Source: Byssothecium circinans (lineage: Eukaryota; Ascomycota; Dothideomycetes; Pleosporales; Massarinaceae). From it: a stretch of 64,000 nucleotides of DNA. Below, one piece after another: positions 11,082 through 23,702 of the stretch (position 1 is the first letter of the stretch; each line of letters begins with the position of its first letter). Position numbers and translations under genes: made by a program. The notes below the pieces were generated by a model that was not told the origin of the DNA, ran no database searches, and worked only from the letters and a program-made list of their open reading frames with translations. The stretch spans positions 599,048-663,047 of the forward strand of contig ML976999.1 in NCBI GenBank assembly GCA_010015675.1, in the 5' to 3' direction.

Positions 11082-12757
11082 ATGGGTAAGGAGCTCCCCG
11101 TCCAGCCTCTGTGCCAGCCATTGTCCTACACGCTGCGGCGGCCGCCCGCTTGTTTGCCTCGAGCGCCGAAGCCAGGCTGCCGCCGCTGCATTGTGTTGCG
11201 TTGTGTCGCTATCCCAACGGCTGCACGCCCTGCCAGTTCTTCGACCTCGCTGACAGTGTACACGACAGATTCCAACGGCGCATCCCCCGTTGCCCCTACG
11301 CGTGCGTCTCCATCGCCCCCAGCGTCCGCCGCCGGATCGCCTCTTGATGAGCATTTGAATCGCGCGGCTAACGTTGCGGCCTTCGCAGCTCCCCAGACCG
11401 TCTCGTCGAGCAACCCTAAGCAGGCCGCATTGGCCGCGAACGACATGAACATTGTCCGCAGGAAGCTCACGGGATATGTTGGCTTCGCAAACCTGCCTAA
11501 CCAGTGGCACCGCAAGAGTGTGCGCAAGGGGTTCAACTTCAATGTCATGGTAGTCGGTATGTGGATACCTACCCTGGAAGCTCTATGATGTACTAACGGC
11601 TTCTAGGCGAATCTGGACTCGGCAAGTCTACTCTCGTGAACACATTGTTCAACACGTCCCTGTACCCGCCCAAGGAGCGCAAGCCCCCGTCTCTCGACAT
11701 CTCCAAGACCGTCTCGATACAGTCCATCAGCGCCGATATTGAGGAGAATGGTGTGCGTCTGCGGTTGACTGTCGTTGACACGCCTGGTTTTGGTGACTAC
11801 ATTAACAACGACGAGTCGTGGGATCCCATTGTTAAGAACATTGAGCAACGATTCGACGCCTACCTCGAACAGGAAAACAAGGTCAACCGCATGAACATCG
11901 TCGACAACCGCATCCATGCCGTCGTCTTCTTCATCCAACCCACCGGCCACTCGCTCAAGCCCCTTGACGTTGAGGTGATGAAGAAGCTGCACACTAAGGT
12001 CAACCTGATTCCCGTCATTGCCAAGTCAGACACCTTGACCGATGAGGAGATTCACGACTTCAAGCTCCGGGTACGTGTATTCCATTAAGACCTTGGCAAG
12101 ATAGTGTACTAACGTTGATAGATTCTCGCCGATATTGCCCACCACCGAATCCAGATCTTTGAGGGCCCGCGCTACGAGCTTGACGATGAGGAGACGGTCG
12201 CTGAAAACGCCGAAATCATGTCGAAAGTGCCTTTCGCTGTTGTCGGTGCCAATGCCGAGGTCACCACCGCCGACGGGCGCAAGGTCCGTGGCCGCAGATA
12301 CCCCTGGGGAGTCATTGAGGTCGACAACGAGGAGCACTGCGACTTTGTCAAGCTGCGCCAGATGCTCATCCGGACACACATGGAGGAGCTCAAGGAGCAC
12401 ACCAACAACATGCTCTACGAGAACTACCGTTCCGAGAAGCTCATGGCTATGGGTGTCCAGCAAGACTCCAGCGTGTTCAAGGAGGTCAACCCAGCGGTCA
12501 AGCAGGAAGAGGAGCGCTCGCTGCACGAGGCCAAGCTGCAGAAGATGGAGATGGAGATGAAGATGGTCTTCCAGCAGAAGGTGGCAGAGAAGGAGAGCAA
12601 GCTGCGACAGAGCGAAGAGGAGCTGTACGCCCGTCATCGGGAAATGAAGGAGCAGCTAGAGAGGCAAAAACAGGAGCTCGAGGAGAAGAAGACGCGCATC
12701 GAGCAGGGCCGGCCGCTTGAGGAGAAGGGCAAGAGGAAGGGATTCTCCCTCCGTTAA
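11082..12757 (+). CDS. CDC3: Septin, Cdc3/AspB class
   Basis: Four exons (11082-11085, 11269-11556, 11607-12070, 12122-12757) give 463 residues. The first exon is only ATGG, with the donor GTAAGG immediately after it and a 183-nt first intron. The GTP-binding motifs are G1 GESGLGKS (98-105), G3 DTPG (155-158) and G4 AKSD (236-239, where AKAD is more usual). They are followed by the septin unique element with [13 protein letters not shown] and [11 protein letters not shown]-terminal coiled coil (about 370-450) is rich in E, K and Q. The preceding [15 protein letters not shown] contains the basic membrane-binding stretch. Septins form filaments at septa and hyphal tips; the Cdc3/AspB class pairs through this coiled coil. 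The polar serine/proline N-terminus is typical of the class. Confidence 0.95.
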
Positions 12758-13767
12758 GTGGCCTTTTCCCTCCTTCATTTTGGACGACTCGTGCAGCAGA
12801 CAAGTGCTCCAAGCCTCTTCACCCTTCTCTTCCCCCTTTTATCAGACCTTGTAATTCTCTGCCGCTGCCGATGGCACTGGGTGTTGTCGGCATCGGGTTA
12901 TACATGGGGCGGCCCTTGGTTGGTGCAACGAGGGCGCGGTGGTGTTTAATCTCCTTGGTCAGTTGCTTCGGTTGTTGATTGATACCAGCAGCATTGCGCT
13001 CCTTCGGCTTCCCTTGGCTCTTTTTGATACTTTTCCTATTATTTAGTACCTGGCAGATGTAGTTTTGGGCGGGGGACGGATGTGGGAGCTTCTTTTCGAT
13101 GTATTCTACAGATCATCCTATAGTGAATGGTTTCGTTTGTGCAGGCAGCTGATGAGCACACGCGTGAGACAATGCATAATCGATTGAAGAAAGAGGGTGA
13201 GGAACCAGAGACTGCGACAGTCTTCAAGCTGGCTGCTGGCACATGGGATGGCGGCGGCTGATGGAGATCGGTGGCCCGTGCATCGCTTGCGAACGAGCAA
13301 GCGCGCCGCATTTCGTCACTCCCCAACGCCGAAATTCTGGTTTCCTGCCTTGAGGCTTGAGTGTGCTACAAAGGCCAAGGCACCCCACCTGCTCGCTCAT
13401 CACTCAGATTGAACTGTGCCCAGCTCTCTCTCTTCCTTGTCTCAACGACTGTATCCTCCAGCAACCGTATATTGCGCGCTGTTGAGCACTGCATGTAAGT
13501 TATTTCCATGTGTTTCCATCACGCACAGCGTCATAATGGGCCGTCTCGGACACCGGGTCCCGCGTGCGTGACCCAGCCACCACGCTCCTCACTTATGCCA
13601 CATTGCACCTCGACTCTTTTCCTCCACGTATCGAGAACTGCGCAGCTTTATCTCCGCCCTCTACCGGCATTGAGAGACTGCTCTAGCTACAGAGAGCTTT
13701 GCTGACGTTCCGCAAGTTGCTCACCGACACCCCACACTACACAGCACCGACGTCGCAATAATCGACC
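12758..13767. other. Intergenic septin-Pom33
   Basis: About 1 kb without a supported gene. The first 300 bases are T-rich, consistent with a septin 3' UTR. The 13,400-13,760 stretch is C/T- and CAC-rich, consistent with a promoter and leader. Confidence 0.5.
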
Positions 13768-14660
13768 ATGGCCCCTCCACCGCCATCCAACCTTCCTCTG
13801 GGCCAGCGCCTTGCTGCTCTCGCTCAGACGCTGCAGTTTGCCTGGTTTGCGGGCCACGTCTCTCTGCTACTCGCGACTCTGCGCTACGGTTTGTCATACA
13901 TCACCTTCAACACGGCCTCGAGATGGGCAGCCTTCTCGTACCGCGTAGCCTTCCTGTCTGCGTCCGTGACTTATGGCATTGTGGTATACAAGGCATACCG
14001 CGCTCGCATGCGCTCAGGGAAGCAGGGCGGACTTCTCACTCTACTCGTCGACGAAAATGTGCAGTATCTGAGTATGCCCCTCACTCTCCCCAGCTCCGCC
14101 TCGTACATCCGCTAACAAGCGCAGTCATGGCACTTGTATGGCTCTTTTCGCGCCAGATCCCCGCCGCTGTGCTTCCCTTTGCGGTCTACTCGGTGTTCCA
14201 CGTGGCAACTTATGCGCGTTCGAACCTGCTCCCCACTCTCCAATCCCCGCCCCCGAACACCACGCCGGGCGACAAGCCTAAAGCTTCAGGTGCTGGCGAC
14301 CTTATCGGCAAGTTCGTCAAGGACTACTATGACGGCAGCATGACTTTGGTTGCTCTCCTCGAGATTTTGCTGTGGTTCCGTGTCCTCGGTTCGGCCCTTC
14401 TCTTCCAGCGGGGCTCCTGGATTCTACTCGGCGTCTACACCGTCTTCTTCCGCGCTCGCTTTGCGCAGAGCACCTTCGTTCAAGGAGCCATTACCCAGCT
14501 CACTGCCCGTATCGACGCCCAGCTTGCAAACCAGAGCACTCCCCCCGCCGCTCGCCAGGGCTGGGCCACGTTTAAGAACGTCATCAGGCAGGCAGCTGAT
14601 GCGACGGACATTCGCAGGTACGTCGGCGGACAACCTGCGCCGCAGAAGAAGACGCACTAA
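13768..14660 (+). CDS. Pom33/Tts1 (TMEM33) family nuclear-pore/ER membrane protein
   Basis: Two exons (13768-14071 and 14125-14660) around a 53-nt intron encode 279 residues. The intron carries a GCTAAC branch site. The protein has a short polar N-terminus and four hydrophobic segments: about 23-47, 52-78, 103-130 and a long double segment at 180-220. They are separated by a basic loop (YKAYRARMRSGKQ) and a proline-rich loop (LQSPPPNTTPGDK). It ends in an amphipathic, basic tail. The order of segments and the VQYLIMALVW junction match the TMEM33 family (yeast Pom33/Per33, fission yeast Tts1), which shapes ER tubules and helps distribute nuclear pores. Retaining the intron would end the protein 14 codons later. 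Confidence 0.88.
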
Positions 14661-17600
14661 GCGTGTGCTCGCTTGGACTATGGCCTACCTCACCAGTATG
14701 GAAAATGAAAGGTGGAGGTCTGGTGTCCGAGCAGTGGGCAGAACGAGGGGAAAGGACTCACATCTGTAACTCGAGTCTGGAAGGACTGCCGATATGAGGA
14801 CTCGAAGCACTACTAGGATAAGGGATAACCAAAGTTATGGGACATGGTGCTGTGAGCAGCAGCCAGAAAATGGACAATGATGGGCGGAGGCGGATTGGGG
14901 CATGACCCTTGACAACAGCACATTCTACCCCCTTTGATAGCCGGATGAGTTTCCTATGGAATTGCATAGAGGAGCGTGGAGTTTTTCGATATGGTGTATT
15001 TTGCAATATGAACTTTGTTATCCAGCCCCCTCCACATGGCGACGCCAATATTGAACAAGCTGACGCATGGGCTTCTCAGCTATCGGAAGCTAGCCAACGC
15101 CTCGTCCCCGCTTGATTCAATTTCGTGTGCTACCAAGCAATGCGCAAAGATGGAAACCAATGACATAGGTATTGGTGCTGACTTGCACAGTCCAGCAGTG
15201 GCACAGCTTTAAACGTCGCCTCAATTACCAGCACCAGTACCAGTACCAGTAGCTTCTTCCATGGCGTTTTCTAGTGCCCAGGCCCACCGCATCAAGCGAG
15301 AGGCACGGGGGAACGTGCATTTAATGGGTCGATAGAGCGGTGAATCGAGTGGAGAGGTGGATGTTGTGGCTGCCTGTCTGTCTATCTAGCTAGCTATCTA
15401 TGCTATGCGGGAATGCGGGATGCCAGGCACAGCACAGCACACTGGAAGTTAGAGCAGCATATAGCACGGTAGCGGAAATGGGAGGATGGTGGAGGATGTA
15501 TTCAGCGCCCTGACGCCCGGTGATGTGAAAGAAGATGTACGGAGATATGTACGACGTGCCAGGCCAAGGCAGAGAGAGCAGATCTCGCTTACATCCATCC
15601 GTAGTATCCGTGTGTTCCGCGCCGCGCACAGCGTGGAAATGGAAAAGGGTATCCACATGAATATTGAATATTGAAATTTTTAACTTTTTGGTAGGCGGAA
15701 AGTGCGAGACGGGACGAGAAGAGGCTTGCCACGGCACGGTACGGTTTGTTGGAGGGTTTTGACTACCTATTTGACTATTGACTATTAGATGAAGGTTGTT
15801 TTTAGTTGTGTTGTGAGTGCGGCACTGCGGGTGCAGAGACTATTCTGCGTACTACTACTGTAGAGCATGCATGCATGCCATAGGGGAAGCTGAAGTGCTA
15901 TGTCGTACAGTCGTAGTAGATAGTAGTAGTATCGATATTTCTTCCCACGCCGTTCATTCCAGATGTCATGTCATGTCATGGCATGTCCACATCCCATTCC
16001 ATGCATAGAAAGACGAAGACGAAGACGGCGCTTCGAAATCGTCATCGAGCATTGATGTGCTGTCCTGTCGTCCGCGCCGTTGTTGTATCGCAGGGACTGG
16101 ACGTGATGCGATAAAGGCGGTGAGCTAACAGAACAGAACGACACGATTGATGCGTTTTCATTTTTCAGTAGGATTGCAGACTCTGCTCTGCTCTTCTGGA
16201 AAGAGAACGGACTGATTCTCAGGCCACCCGCCACCGTCACGGTAATAACTGGACTAGGCTTTAATTATTAGGCACGGCTCCGACCTACCTACTGGTAGAC
16301 TATGGACTGCGTATGTACGGTGTTGTCGAAATGTGGAGACTGGTGCTGGGTGGAGGTGGCGCGATTCGTGCGTGTGAGGCACTGTTCGACTTGGAAGTCG
16401 GAAGTCGGAGAGATGCGCTGCTGTGGTCTGTGGTGGTGCTGGTGCTGTGGGTGCCGCACACGGATGTGCGGTGGAGGGTGGAGTGGTTCAGGTTCTGGGC
16501 GCTGGGCTGTATAGATGTGGCATTGTGGGCTGGGCTGGGATGCAACGTACGCCGTAGCCACGAGAATGCAGAGCTGAAAACCACACTCAGCAAATAGATT
16601 GGGAGAGTTAAAAATGGAGGCGTACTCAGCGTGTATTGAATTAACGCGGTACCGATTCAAAGTTTCTGTACTGTTCTGTGCAGACAGATGGGCGCGAAGA
16701 AATGTAGTAGAGGCAAGCGAGTAAGTGCCGTGCTGTAATGATTTATTAAGGTGTGCTGAACCAGTGCAGACAGAGAAAAGTCAAGAGAGGATGGGTGTAT
16801 TTTTTTATGGTTGAGGTGCAGTCTGTTGTGCAAGTACGAATAGATTGAAATTGTTAGATTGTTAGATTGGATGGTGTGCGTGCTTGAGGGGTTCTGGGTT
16901 CTGGACAATGCGATGCGTGGACGTATTGAGGGGATGCATATGCTCCCTTCTATCCGGTTTGCGGGGGTGGTATTTACATTCTCCGCGATTCTGGGTCTGG
17001 TTCAGACCCGTGAGAACGCAAAGCAAAGTAGTGAATGAAGGAGGTATTGTTCAGCACTAGGTACTGTACCGGTACGGAACGGAGTCCTGGGGTCGATGAT
17101 GATGGGACACCTTGTTTCACGGGTCTGCGCTTTGCACGGCCGCGATGAGCAAGAGCAAGAGCATAAAACGCCCGGCGGTCATATTTCAATTTCCAAGTAT
17201 TGAGGCGTAGTTGCTCACAGGAAGGAAGAGAGAAAGGGGTACTACCGAATTGTGTACCGGGCGCTGCCAATGCGGTGCTGCACTTGGGAGCTTGAGCCAA
17301 GTGCAAGTCGCAGGCCGTCAGCTCAGGCTCAGCGGCGGCCGGAAGCCAGGAAAGCACAAGCAAGCACGTCAGCCGCTTCACCGACCGTGCATGCATGGCT
17401 GGCTAGGCCAGGCTAGGTACCCGTTTGGCGAGTGGAGATGACCGATCCGCATCCATCCATCACTCCATTCTATTTATCGCAGCCAGAAAGTATATAGCCT
17501 CGCAGACTCCTCCCTTCCAAGACCCTTCTTTTCTGTTCTTCTCTCGTTCCCGGACATACTTTTCTGCATGCTTGGAATTGCCTATTCTTTCTGTTTGCTT

Positions 17601-17754
17601 TCCTTCGTTGAATAATATTGGAGTGGAATGAGCGGGTTTCGACAACTGGACTTTTGCGAGAGGCTTGCTGCTGCTGCTGCTACACCGAGAAGGCTGCGAC
17701 TACGACTGCAACTTTGACTATTTTCTTCAAGCATACAACGCACTCTAGGACGCT
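14661..17754. other. Unusually long intergenic region (3.1 kb)
   Basis: No reading frame here has domain signal or a consistent splice structure. Visible content is simple repeats: ACCAGT units (15224-15251), CATGCATGCATGCC (15868-15880), CATGT units (15963-15985), AGACGA units (16009-16026) and TTGTTAGA units (16852-16868). The 17.4-17.7 kb part is T/C-rich, as in a fungal leader. The length, in a block where other gaps are about 0.5-1.3 kb, leaves room for a long 5' UTR or a noncoding RNA, but the sequence alone shows neither. Confidence 0.5.
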
Positions 17755-18770
17755 ATGAGCTACGGATATTACTCCGACTCGGACGACATGGACGAAGAGG
17801 CGCTGGAAAAGCGTCTGCAAGACTGTGGCCCTCTGTCCAATCTACCGACCCCTCCTCTACCCTCACGCCACACACACCACACACATGCACCAGCGCAAAC
17901 ACCAGCACCACAATCACTACCCAATTCTACCGAATTACTAGGTACGCTTCTCCCACATTTTTTTCTGGAAGTATTGTTTGGGTGGAGTCGATTTCATGGG
18001 TCGGTGGGTTTGTTCTGTTTTTGGAACTGGCGACGGCTCGCTTGGATTCAATGATGATCCCTGCTCGGAACGGGCTTTTCACCTGCTCGACCCATGTCAT
18101 AAGGGAGAGCTGCCCCTGAATATCCCAGTGTCTGGTCCATGGCTGTCTTGCCACTCAATACTTCATTGACGTCGTTGCGTTTGGGGATTTCTTGGTTTAT
18201 TTTTTTCGGTAGGATCGCGACTAACGGCTATGAATAGTATATGCGACTCATCTTGTTGGGCTCCTGCCAGCGAAGAGCGGGGAGGTCGAGGGCGATGTTG
18301 ATGTCGTCGAAGGCTTTTTGATGAGCGTGGGATTGCCGGTCGAGGTCGTCGCGTTCGCGGGTTGTATCTTGGACCGACTCGAGAACGCGCAGGAGATGGA
18401 GACACCGGAGTTGATGATCCTGGCGGCGCTGTCACTCGCTGAAGGATACCTGAGTGATCGCTCACGATCGAATGCTCGCTGGGCAGTTCGCGAAGCAGCC
18501 GGCCGGTTCCAAGTCAAAGACGTGGGACGAGCGAAGAGGGAAATCCTCGAGGACATTGACTATGGCCTGTTCCGCATCAGCGAGCAAGATGTCAAGAGCA
18601 TGCTTTCTGCGATGCAGCGTGGACTCGACTCTCCTACGATCACGACACTTCGAGATGGGAGCGGTGAGAATGAGGAAGACGGACGCCGACCGAAATATTC
18701 GCATGCCAGTGGAACGCCTGGACAGGCTATCTGGGCTAATGGCGTACAGACACCTGAACCTAGTCCTTGA
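17755..18770 (+). CDS. Cyclin-box protein (Pcl/Pho80-like size class)
   Basis: Two exons (17755-17941 and 18238-18770) give 239 residues. The 296-nt intron is long for this window and has a GACTAAC branch near its end. The N-terminus is acidic (YYSDSDDMDEEALEKRL), then proline/histidine-rich. Residues about 64-165 resemble a cyclin N-terminal box: a helix ending in GCILDRL, then LMILAALSLAEGYLSD, SNARWA, and REILEDIDYGLFRIS. The last is the place of the ExxIL..LDW.L signature. A polar tail follows. Cyclins of this type would bind and activate a cyclin-dependent kinase; which one is not evident. I am fairly sure of the fold, less of the subfamily. Confidence 0.7.
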
Positions 18771-20062
18771 AGGTGTGCTGTACGGCTTGTGCTCCTTTGG
18801 CGTTGGTGCTTCTTCTTCCTCTCTTCACGGCTTCTTGGTGGACGATACGATACCCCATTCCTCCTCGTCTCTTTTGGCGTTCTCTACATGCATTCTTTGG
18901 GCGAACAGTGGACATAATGTGTATACGAAGGCTCTCATTAAAACTATATTGAAGAGAATTTCCCGCAGGCGTGTTTGAGAGGCTGAGTTGGTTATTGGGA
19001 TGGATAGAGGACCTGGTGGAGTTATAATTGGGATAGGCGAGAGCAGTAATCGGGAAGGGCGTCGTGGGGATTGTTATCGGTTTCCTACGTGTGCATCGAT
19101 AGAGATGATACCCCCGTGGACCGGCGCGTTCACGTCTTATAGCACGCATTAAATAGGTATTTCTGCATCAATTCGATAATTTTTACTCAGCTGAACATGT
19201 TACTCTTCCCTACTTCATACAGTTCCTACAGTTACCAAGCCAACATCCAGTCCTCTCACGATTCGCTCGACTGGAACTTCATGGTGGGGTGGGTGCATAT
19301 TCGGCCCGAGCTCCCAGCTATAACATGCATATGTACAGTACAGCTACGTAACAGCGTCAACGCTTCCTGTTTCCCGTCAAATGGTGGTGGAGAGGTGGCG
19401 GCTCCCTGGCTAGTATGGCGCTTGAGGTGCGCAAGTGTGTTGAGATGATGGGAGCGGTGTAAGCTTCCGTGGATGCAAAGAGGGGTAGGGAACTTGAGAT
19501 GAGGAACTTTGAAGCTCCATTCTGTGAGGATAGACGTGTTGAAAGCGCTAGAGGAGTTAGAGAATGATGGCGAGATATCAATTGACATGTGTGTCTTGGA
19601 CTCAAACGTTGGCGATGGTGGAATAATGCATGTGAGGCCAAACGCTGGTACCCCACTACGTCGTCCTAAGCTGGCAGCCGTCATGCATATCAGAGCTCAA
19701 CAATCGCGGGATTGGCATTCCCCATCCTCTCCCAGCCGCCGGACCACACTCCTCTCTACTGATCATCGGTAATCGCTCTTTCCTGTTCGTCCCCGCGTGA
19801 AGTGTGGAGCAGAGCCCCGCGGTAAACAATCGTTCGAGCACGAGTTTACAGCACACCACACCACACCGACCATCCTTCCCTTCTCCGTGGCACCTTATTA
19901 ATCTTCCTTTCCCTTCTCCTTTCAACTTTCGTCCTTTGATCTATCTTCAGCACCGCCAAAACGGGCCCTCAGTCCCACCCCCGCCCTTCGACCCCACCAT
20001 CACCCCTCTCGCACCGCCACCCCCTCAGCAATACCGCCTTCTCTGCCATCGATATCCTCAGA
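18771..20062. other. Intergenic cyclin-like to glycogen phosphorylase
   Basis: A 1.3-kb gap. The last 250 bases are C/T-rich with CACACC repeats and look like the leader of the downstream gene. No supported reading frame. Confidence 0.5.
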
Positions 20063-22909
20063 ATGGCGACTGCGGCAGCTTCCGGTACTGGGAACCCGCG
20101 CCAGCGGCGGCCCTCTACGAGCGCTCCGCTGTCTGACTTTCAGGGCCCCGTCGGCCCTGCGGAGTTTACGCGCCCGAAACACAAGAGGACTGTGACGGGA
20201 TTTGGCCCAGGCGAGATCAAGAGCGTCGAGGCTAGTATCCCGGAGCCACAGAGGGCGGCTTGGAGGAAGTTTGTAAGTCATGTCTTTGATTGTGTTTATC
20301 GGGCAAAGCTGATACTCGTGTGGTAGACCCCGAAGCCTTTCTCGAGCCCGGATCAGTTCAATTCGGAGGCTGTGAGGCATATCGAGACGACCCTCGCACG
20401 CTCGCTGTACAATTGCGATGAAGCCGCTGCGTATGCGGGAACGGCGCTGGCGTTCAGGGACCGGTTGGTCTTGGATTGGAATAAGACGCAGCAGGCACAG
20501 ACGTTCGCGGACCAAAAGCGTATATACTATCTCTCGCTCGAGTTCTTGATGGGAAGGACTTTGGACAATGCTATGCTCAATGTTGGGCAGAAGGATATCG
20601 CTGCGAGTACGTCTTCGCCTCCATGTTTTGGTAGGAGGATAGCAAGGCTAATACTATACAGAGGGTCTCAGCGAGCTTGGTTTCCGCATGGAAGATGTCA
20701 TCTCCCAAGAACACGACGCCGCTCTCGGAAACGGCGGTCTCGGTCGTCTTGCCGCCTGCTTCCTCGACTCCATGGCCTCGCTCAACTACCCTGCCTGGGG
20801 CTACGGCCTGCGCTACCGTTATGGCATCTTCAAGCAGGAGATCGTTGATGGCTACCAGGTCGAAGTTCCGGACTATTGGCTCGACTTCAACCCCTGGGAG
20901 TTCCAGCGCCACGATATCACGGTCGATATCCAGTTCTATGGACACGTGAACCGCTGGCAGGATGATGAGGGGAAGCAGCAGTGCTCGTGGGAGGGAGGCG
21001 AGATTGTCCAGGCTGTGGCTTTTGACGTTCCAGTTCCCGGATATGAGACACCGACTTGCAACAACCTTCGTCTTTGGGCCAGCAAGGCAGCTAGCGGGGA
21101 GTTTGACTTTCAAAAGTTCAATGCCGGAGATTACGAGAGCTCAGTCGCTGATCAGCAGCGTGCTGAGACTATTTCAGCTGTGCTCTATCCTAATGACAAC
21201 TTGGAGCGTGGCAAGGAGCTTCGTCTGAAGCAGCAGTACTTCTGGTGCGCTGCATCTCTCTACGACATCGTCCGCCGGTTCAAGAAGTCGAAGCGTTCCT
21301 GGAAGGAGTTCCCCAACCAAGTAGCTATCCAGCTCAACGACACTCACCCGACTCTCGCGATTCCTGAGCTTCAGCGAATTTTGGTCGATCTTGAGGGTTT
21401 GGAATGGGATGAGGCTTGGAGCATCGTGACCAAGACCTTTGGTTACACGAATCACACTGTGCTTCCCGAAGCTCTGGAGAAGTGGTCCGTCCCGCTATTC
21501 CAGCACCTCCTTCCCCGTCATCTCCAGATCATCTACGACATCAACCTCAACTTCCTACAGTATGTTGAGCGCAACTTCCCCAAGGACCGCGAACTGCTCG
21601 GTCGTGTGTCAATCATCGAGGAGTCAAACCCCAAGTCGGTTCGCATGGCCTACCTCGCGCTCATCGGCTCGCACAAGGTCAATGGTGTAGCCGAGCTGCA
21701 TTCTGATCTGATCAAGACCACCATCTTCAAAGACTTTGTAAAGATCTACGGACCAGACAAGTTCACTAATGTGACCAACGGTATCACTCCCCGACGGTGG
21801 CTGCACCAGGCCAACCCAAGGTTGTCGGAGCTCATTGCGTCCAAACTGGGCGGACACGAGTTTTTGAAAGATTTGACACTGCTGCACAAGCTTGAGTCAT
21901 TTGTTGACGATAAGGAGTTCCGAAAGGAGTTCCGCGAGATCAAGTACGCGAACAAGGTGCGACTTGCGAAGCACATCAAGGAACACAACGGCGTCACAGT
22001 AAACCCGACCGCACTGTTCGACGTGCAGGTCAAGCGTATACACGAGTACAAGCGCCAGCAGCTCAACATCTTTGGTGTTATCCACCGCTACCTGCAGATC
22101 AAGCAGATGCCTGCTGAAGATAGGAAGAAGCTCGCTCCCCGCGTGTCTATCTTCGGTGGCAAGGCGGCACCGGGATACTGGATGGCGAAGACTGTCATTC
22201 ACCTCATCAACCAGGTCGGCAAGGTCGTGAACAACGACGCCGATGTTGGCGATCTGCTGAAGGTCATCTTCTTGGAAGACTACAATGTCAGCAAGGCGGA
22301 GATCATCTGTCCGGCTAGCGACATCTCTGAGCACATCTCGACCGCCGGTACTGAGGCTTCGGGTACGAGCAACATGAAGTTCTGCCTGAACGGAGGTCTT
22401 ATCATCGGTACCTGCGACGGTGCCAACGTAAGTGCTTGGTCCTTGCCAATGAAAATACTTCTCACTAACCAGCCTCGCAGATTGAGATCACACGCGAAAT
22501 CGGCGAGCAAAACATCTTCCTCTTCGGCAATCTTGCCGAGGACGTCGAAGAGCTCCGTCACGGCCATCTCTACAACCACTACCAGCTCGACCCTGCCCTC
22601 GCGAACGTCTTCGACAGCATCCACTCTGGCACGTTTGGCGATGCCGGTTCCTTCACCGCGCTCCTCAACGGCATCGTCGAGCACGGCGACTACTACCTCG
22701 TCTCGGATGACTTTGCGTCGTACATCAAGACGCAAGAGCTCATTGACGAGAGCTACAAGAACACTGAGGAGTGGACTACCAAGGCGATTACTACGGTCGC
22801 GAGGATGGGCTTCTTCTCGAGTGACCGGTGCATTGACGAGTATGCGGAGAGTATCTGGAATATCGAACCCCTTACTCCGAAGAAGGGAGAGGACGGGGTA
22901 GAGGCTTAG
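20063..22909 (+). CDS. GPH1: Glycogen phosphorylase
   Basis: Four exons (20063-20272, 20327-20606, 20662-22427, 22481-22909) with introns of 54, 55 and 53 nt encode 894 residues. It releases glucose-1-phosphate from glycogen using phosphate and pyridoxal phosphate in the cytosol. Family blocks are intact in order: YYLSLEFLMGR, ALGNGGLGRLAACFLDS, WGYGLRYRYGIFKQ, NDTHPTLAIPELQRIL, TNHTVLPEALEKW, TNGITPRRW, VKRIHEYKRQ, and EASGTSNMKF carrying the cofactor lysine (Lys736). The S in GTSNMK, rather than G, is also the fungal form. The N-terminal 60 residues hold RRPSTS and KHKRTVTGF, possible phosphorylation sites like those that regulate yeast Gph1. Length is normal for the family. No break is seen. 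Confidence 0.97.
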
Positions 22910-23702
22910 ATGCGGATGCTTGGGATGGGATGAATAGAGGGAGGTTTAGTGATTTTCTCTCCTTTATGCATCTTGTTCACGAGTTACTTGCATGTTTCTA
23001 AATGGCAATGTGAAGCCGCGGAGGTGTGTATTCGTAATTGTTCTGTGATGAGTTTTATTCGTTGTGATGCACGTGTTGAGGCAGCCACCTGCACCTGGGC
23101 ACTGGCGTGGGCTAAAGATTGCAGTGCAAGGGCCAAGACGCGTCCACCGTTTCGGCTGACATTGATCCGGCATAGGCTTAGTCAGATGAGTTCAATGGAT
23201 CAAACCAAAGACAACCTGTGTATATTTCGCTGAATGCTTTCTCGCCTTCACCGAGGTGGGTGTTGATGAGTAACATGACGTGAATCGCACTTTCCCGTCT
23301 TAGTCATCTCTGCTCGGGGCCACTGGACTACACCTCACCACATCACCACCTCACTTCAACGGCGGCCCCGTGAGGCGCTGCTGCCTCTGCCTCTGCCTCT
23401 TTCTCCCTCTCACCCTTTACGTTTTTCCGTTCTGCGTCGCTCTGCCCTCTCCCCTTCACCCATTTTGCGATCAAGTTGCCACGTCGCTCGCTCCGCCCGC
23501 ACTTCCACAGCTTGTCGATACCTTGTCATCGAGCAGGAAAAGCTGCGCCCGTCGTCTGCAGGTACAAACGCCAGCGTCACCGGACCTCCTACGACTCCAT
23601 TGGCTTCTACTTCTTCTGGTTCAACTACATCGCCGTGACGAGGGCGTACATCCACATCACCACCACACGGTAGCTCGCGGCTCGCAACTCCCGTCCACCA
23701 GC
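22910..23702. other. Intergenic with an isolated dispersed motif copy
   Basis: The gap holds one copy of the dispersed motif (23109-23126), about 18.5 kb from the main cluster. The second half is C/T-rich leader sequence. An open frame runs upstream of the next gene from about 23370 but has no ATG until 23703. Confidence 0.55.
23109..23126 (-). repeat. Isolated copy of dispersed motif
   Basis: GGGCTAAAGATTGCAGTG, identical over 18 bases to the copies at 19-36 and 106-123. Like the copy at 106 it is followed by CA rather than AA. Confidence 0.8.

Noticed and set aside
11086..11268. Septin N-terminus read straight through from the ATG
   Set aside because: That gives an unrelated cysteine/arginine-rich peptide; the perfect GTAAGG donor after ATGG and the acceptor at 11268 give a normal septin N-terminus.
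23370..23702. N-terminal extension of the phosphatase-like protein
   Set aside because: The frame is open but has no ATG before 23703 and is C/T-rich leader sequence.
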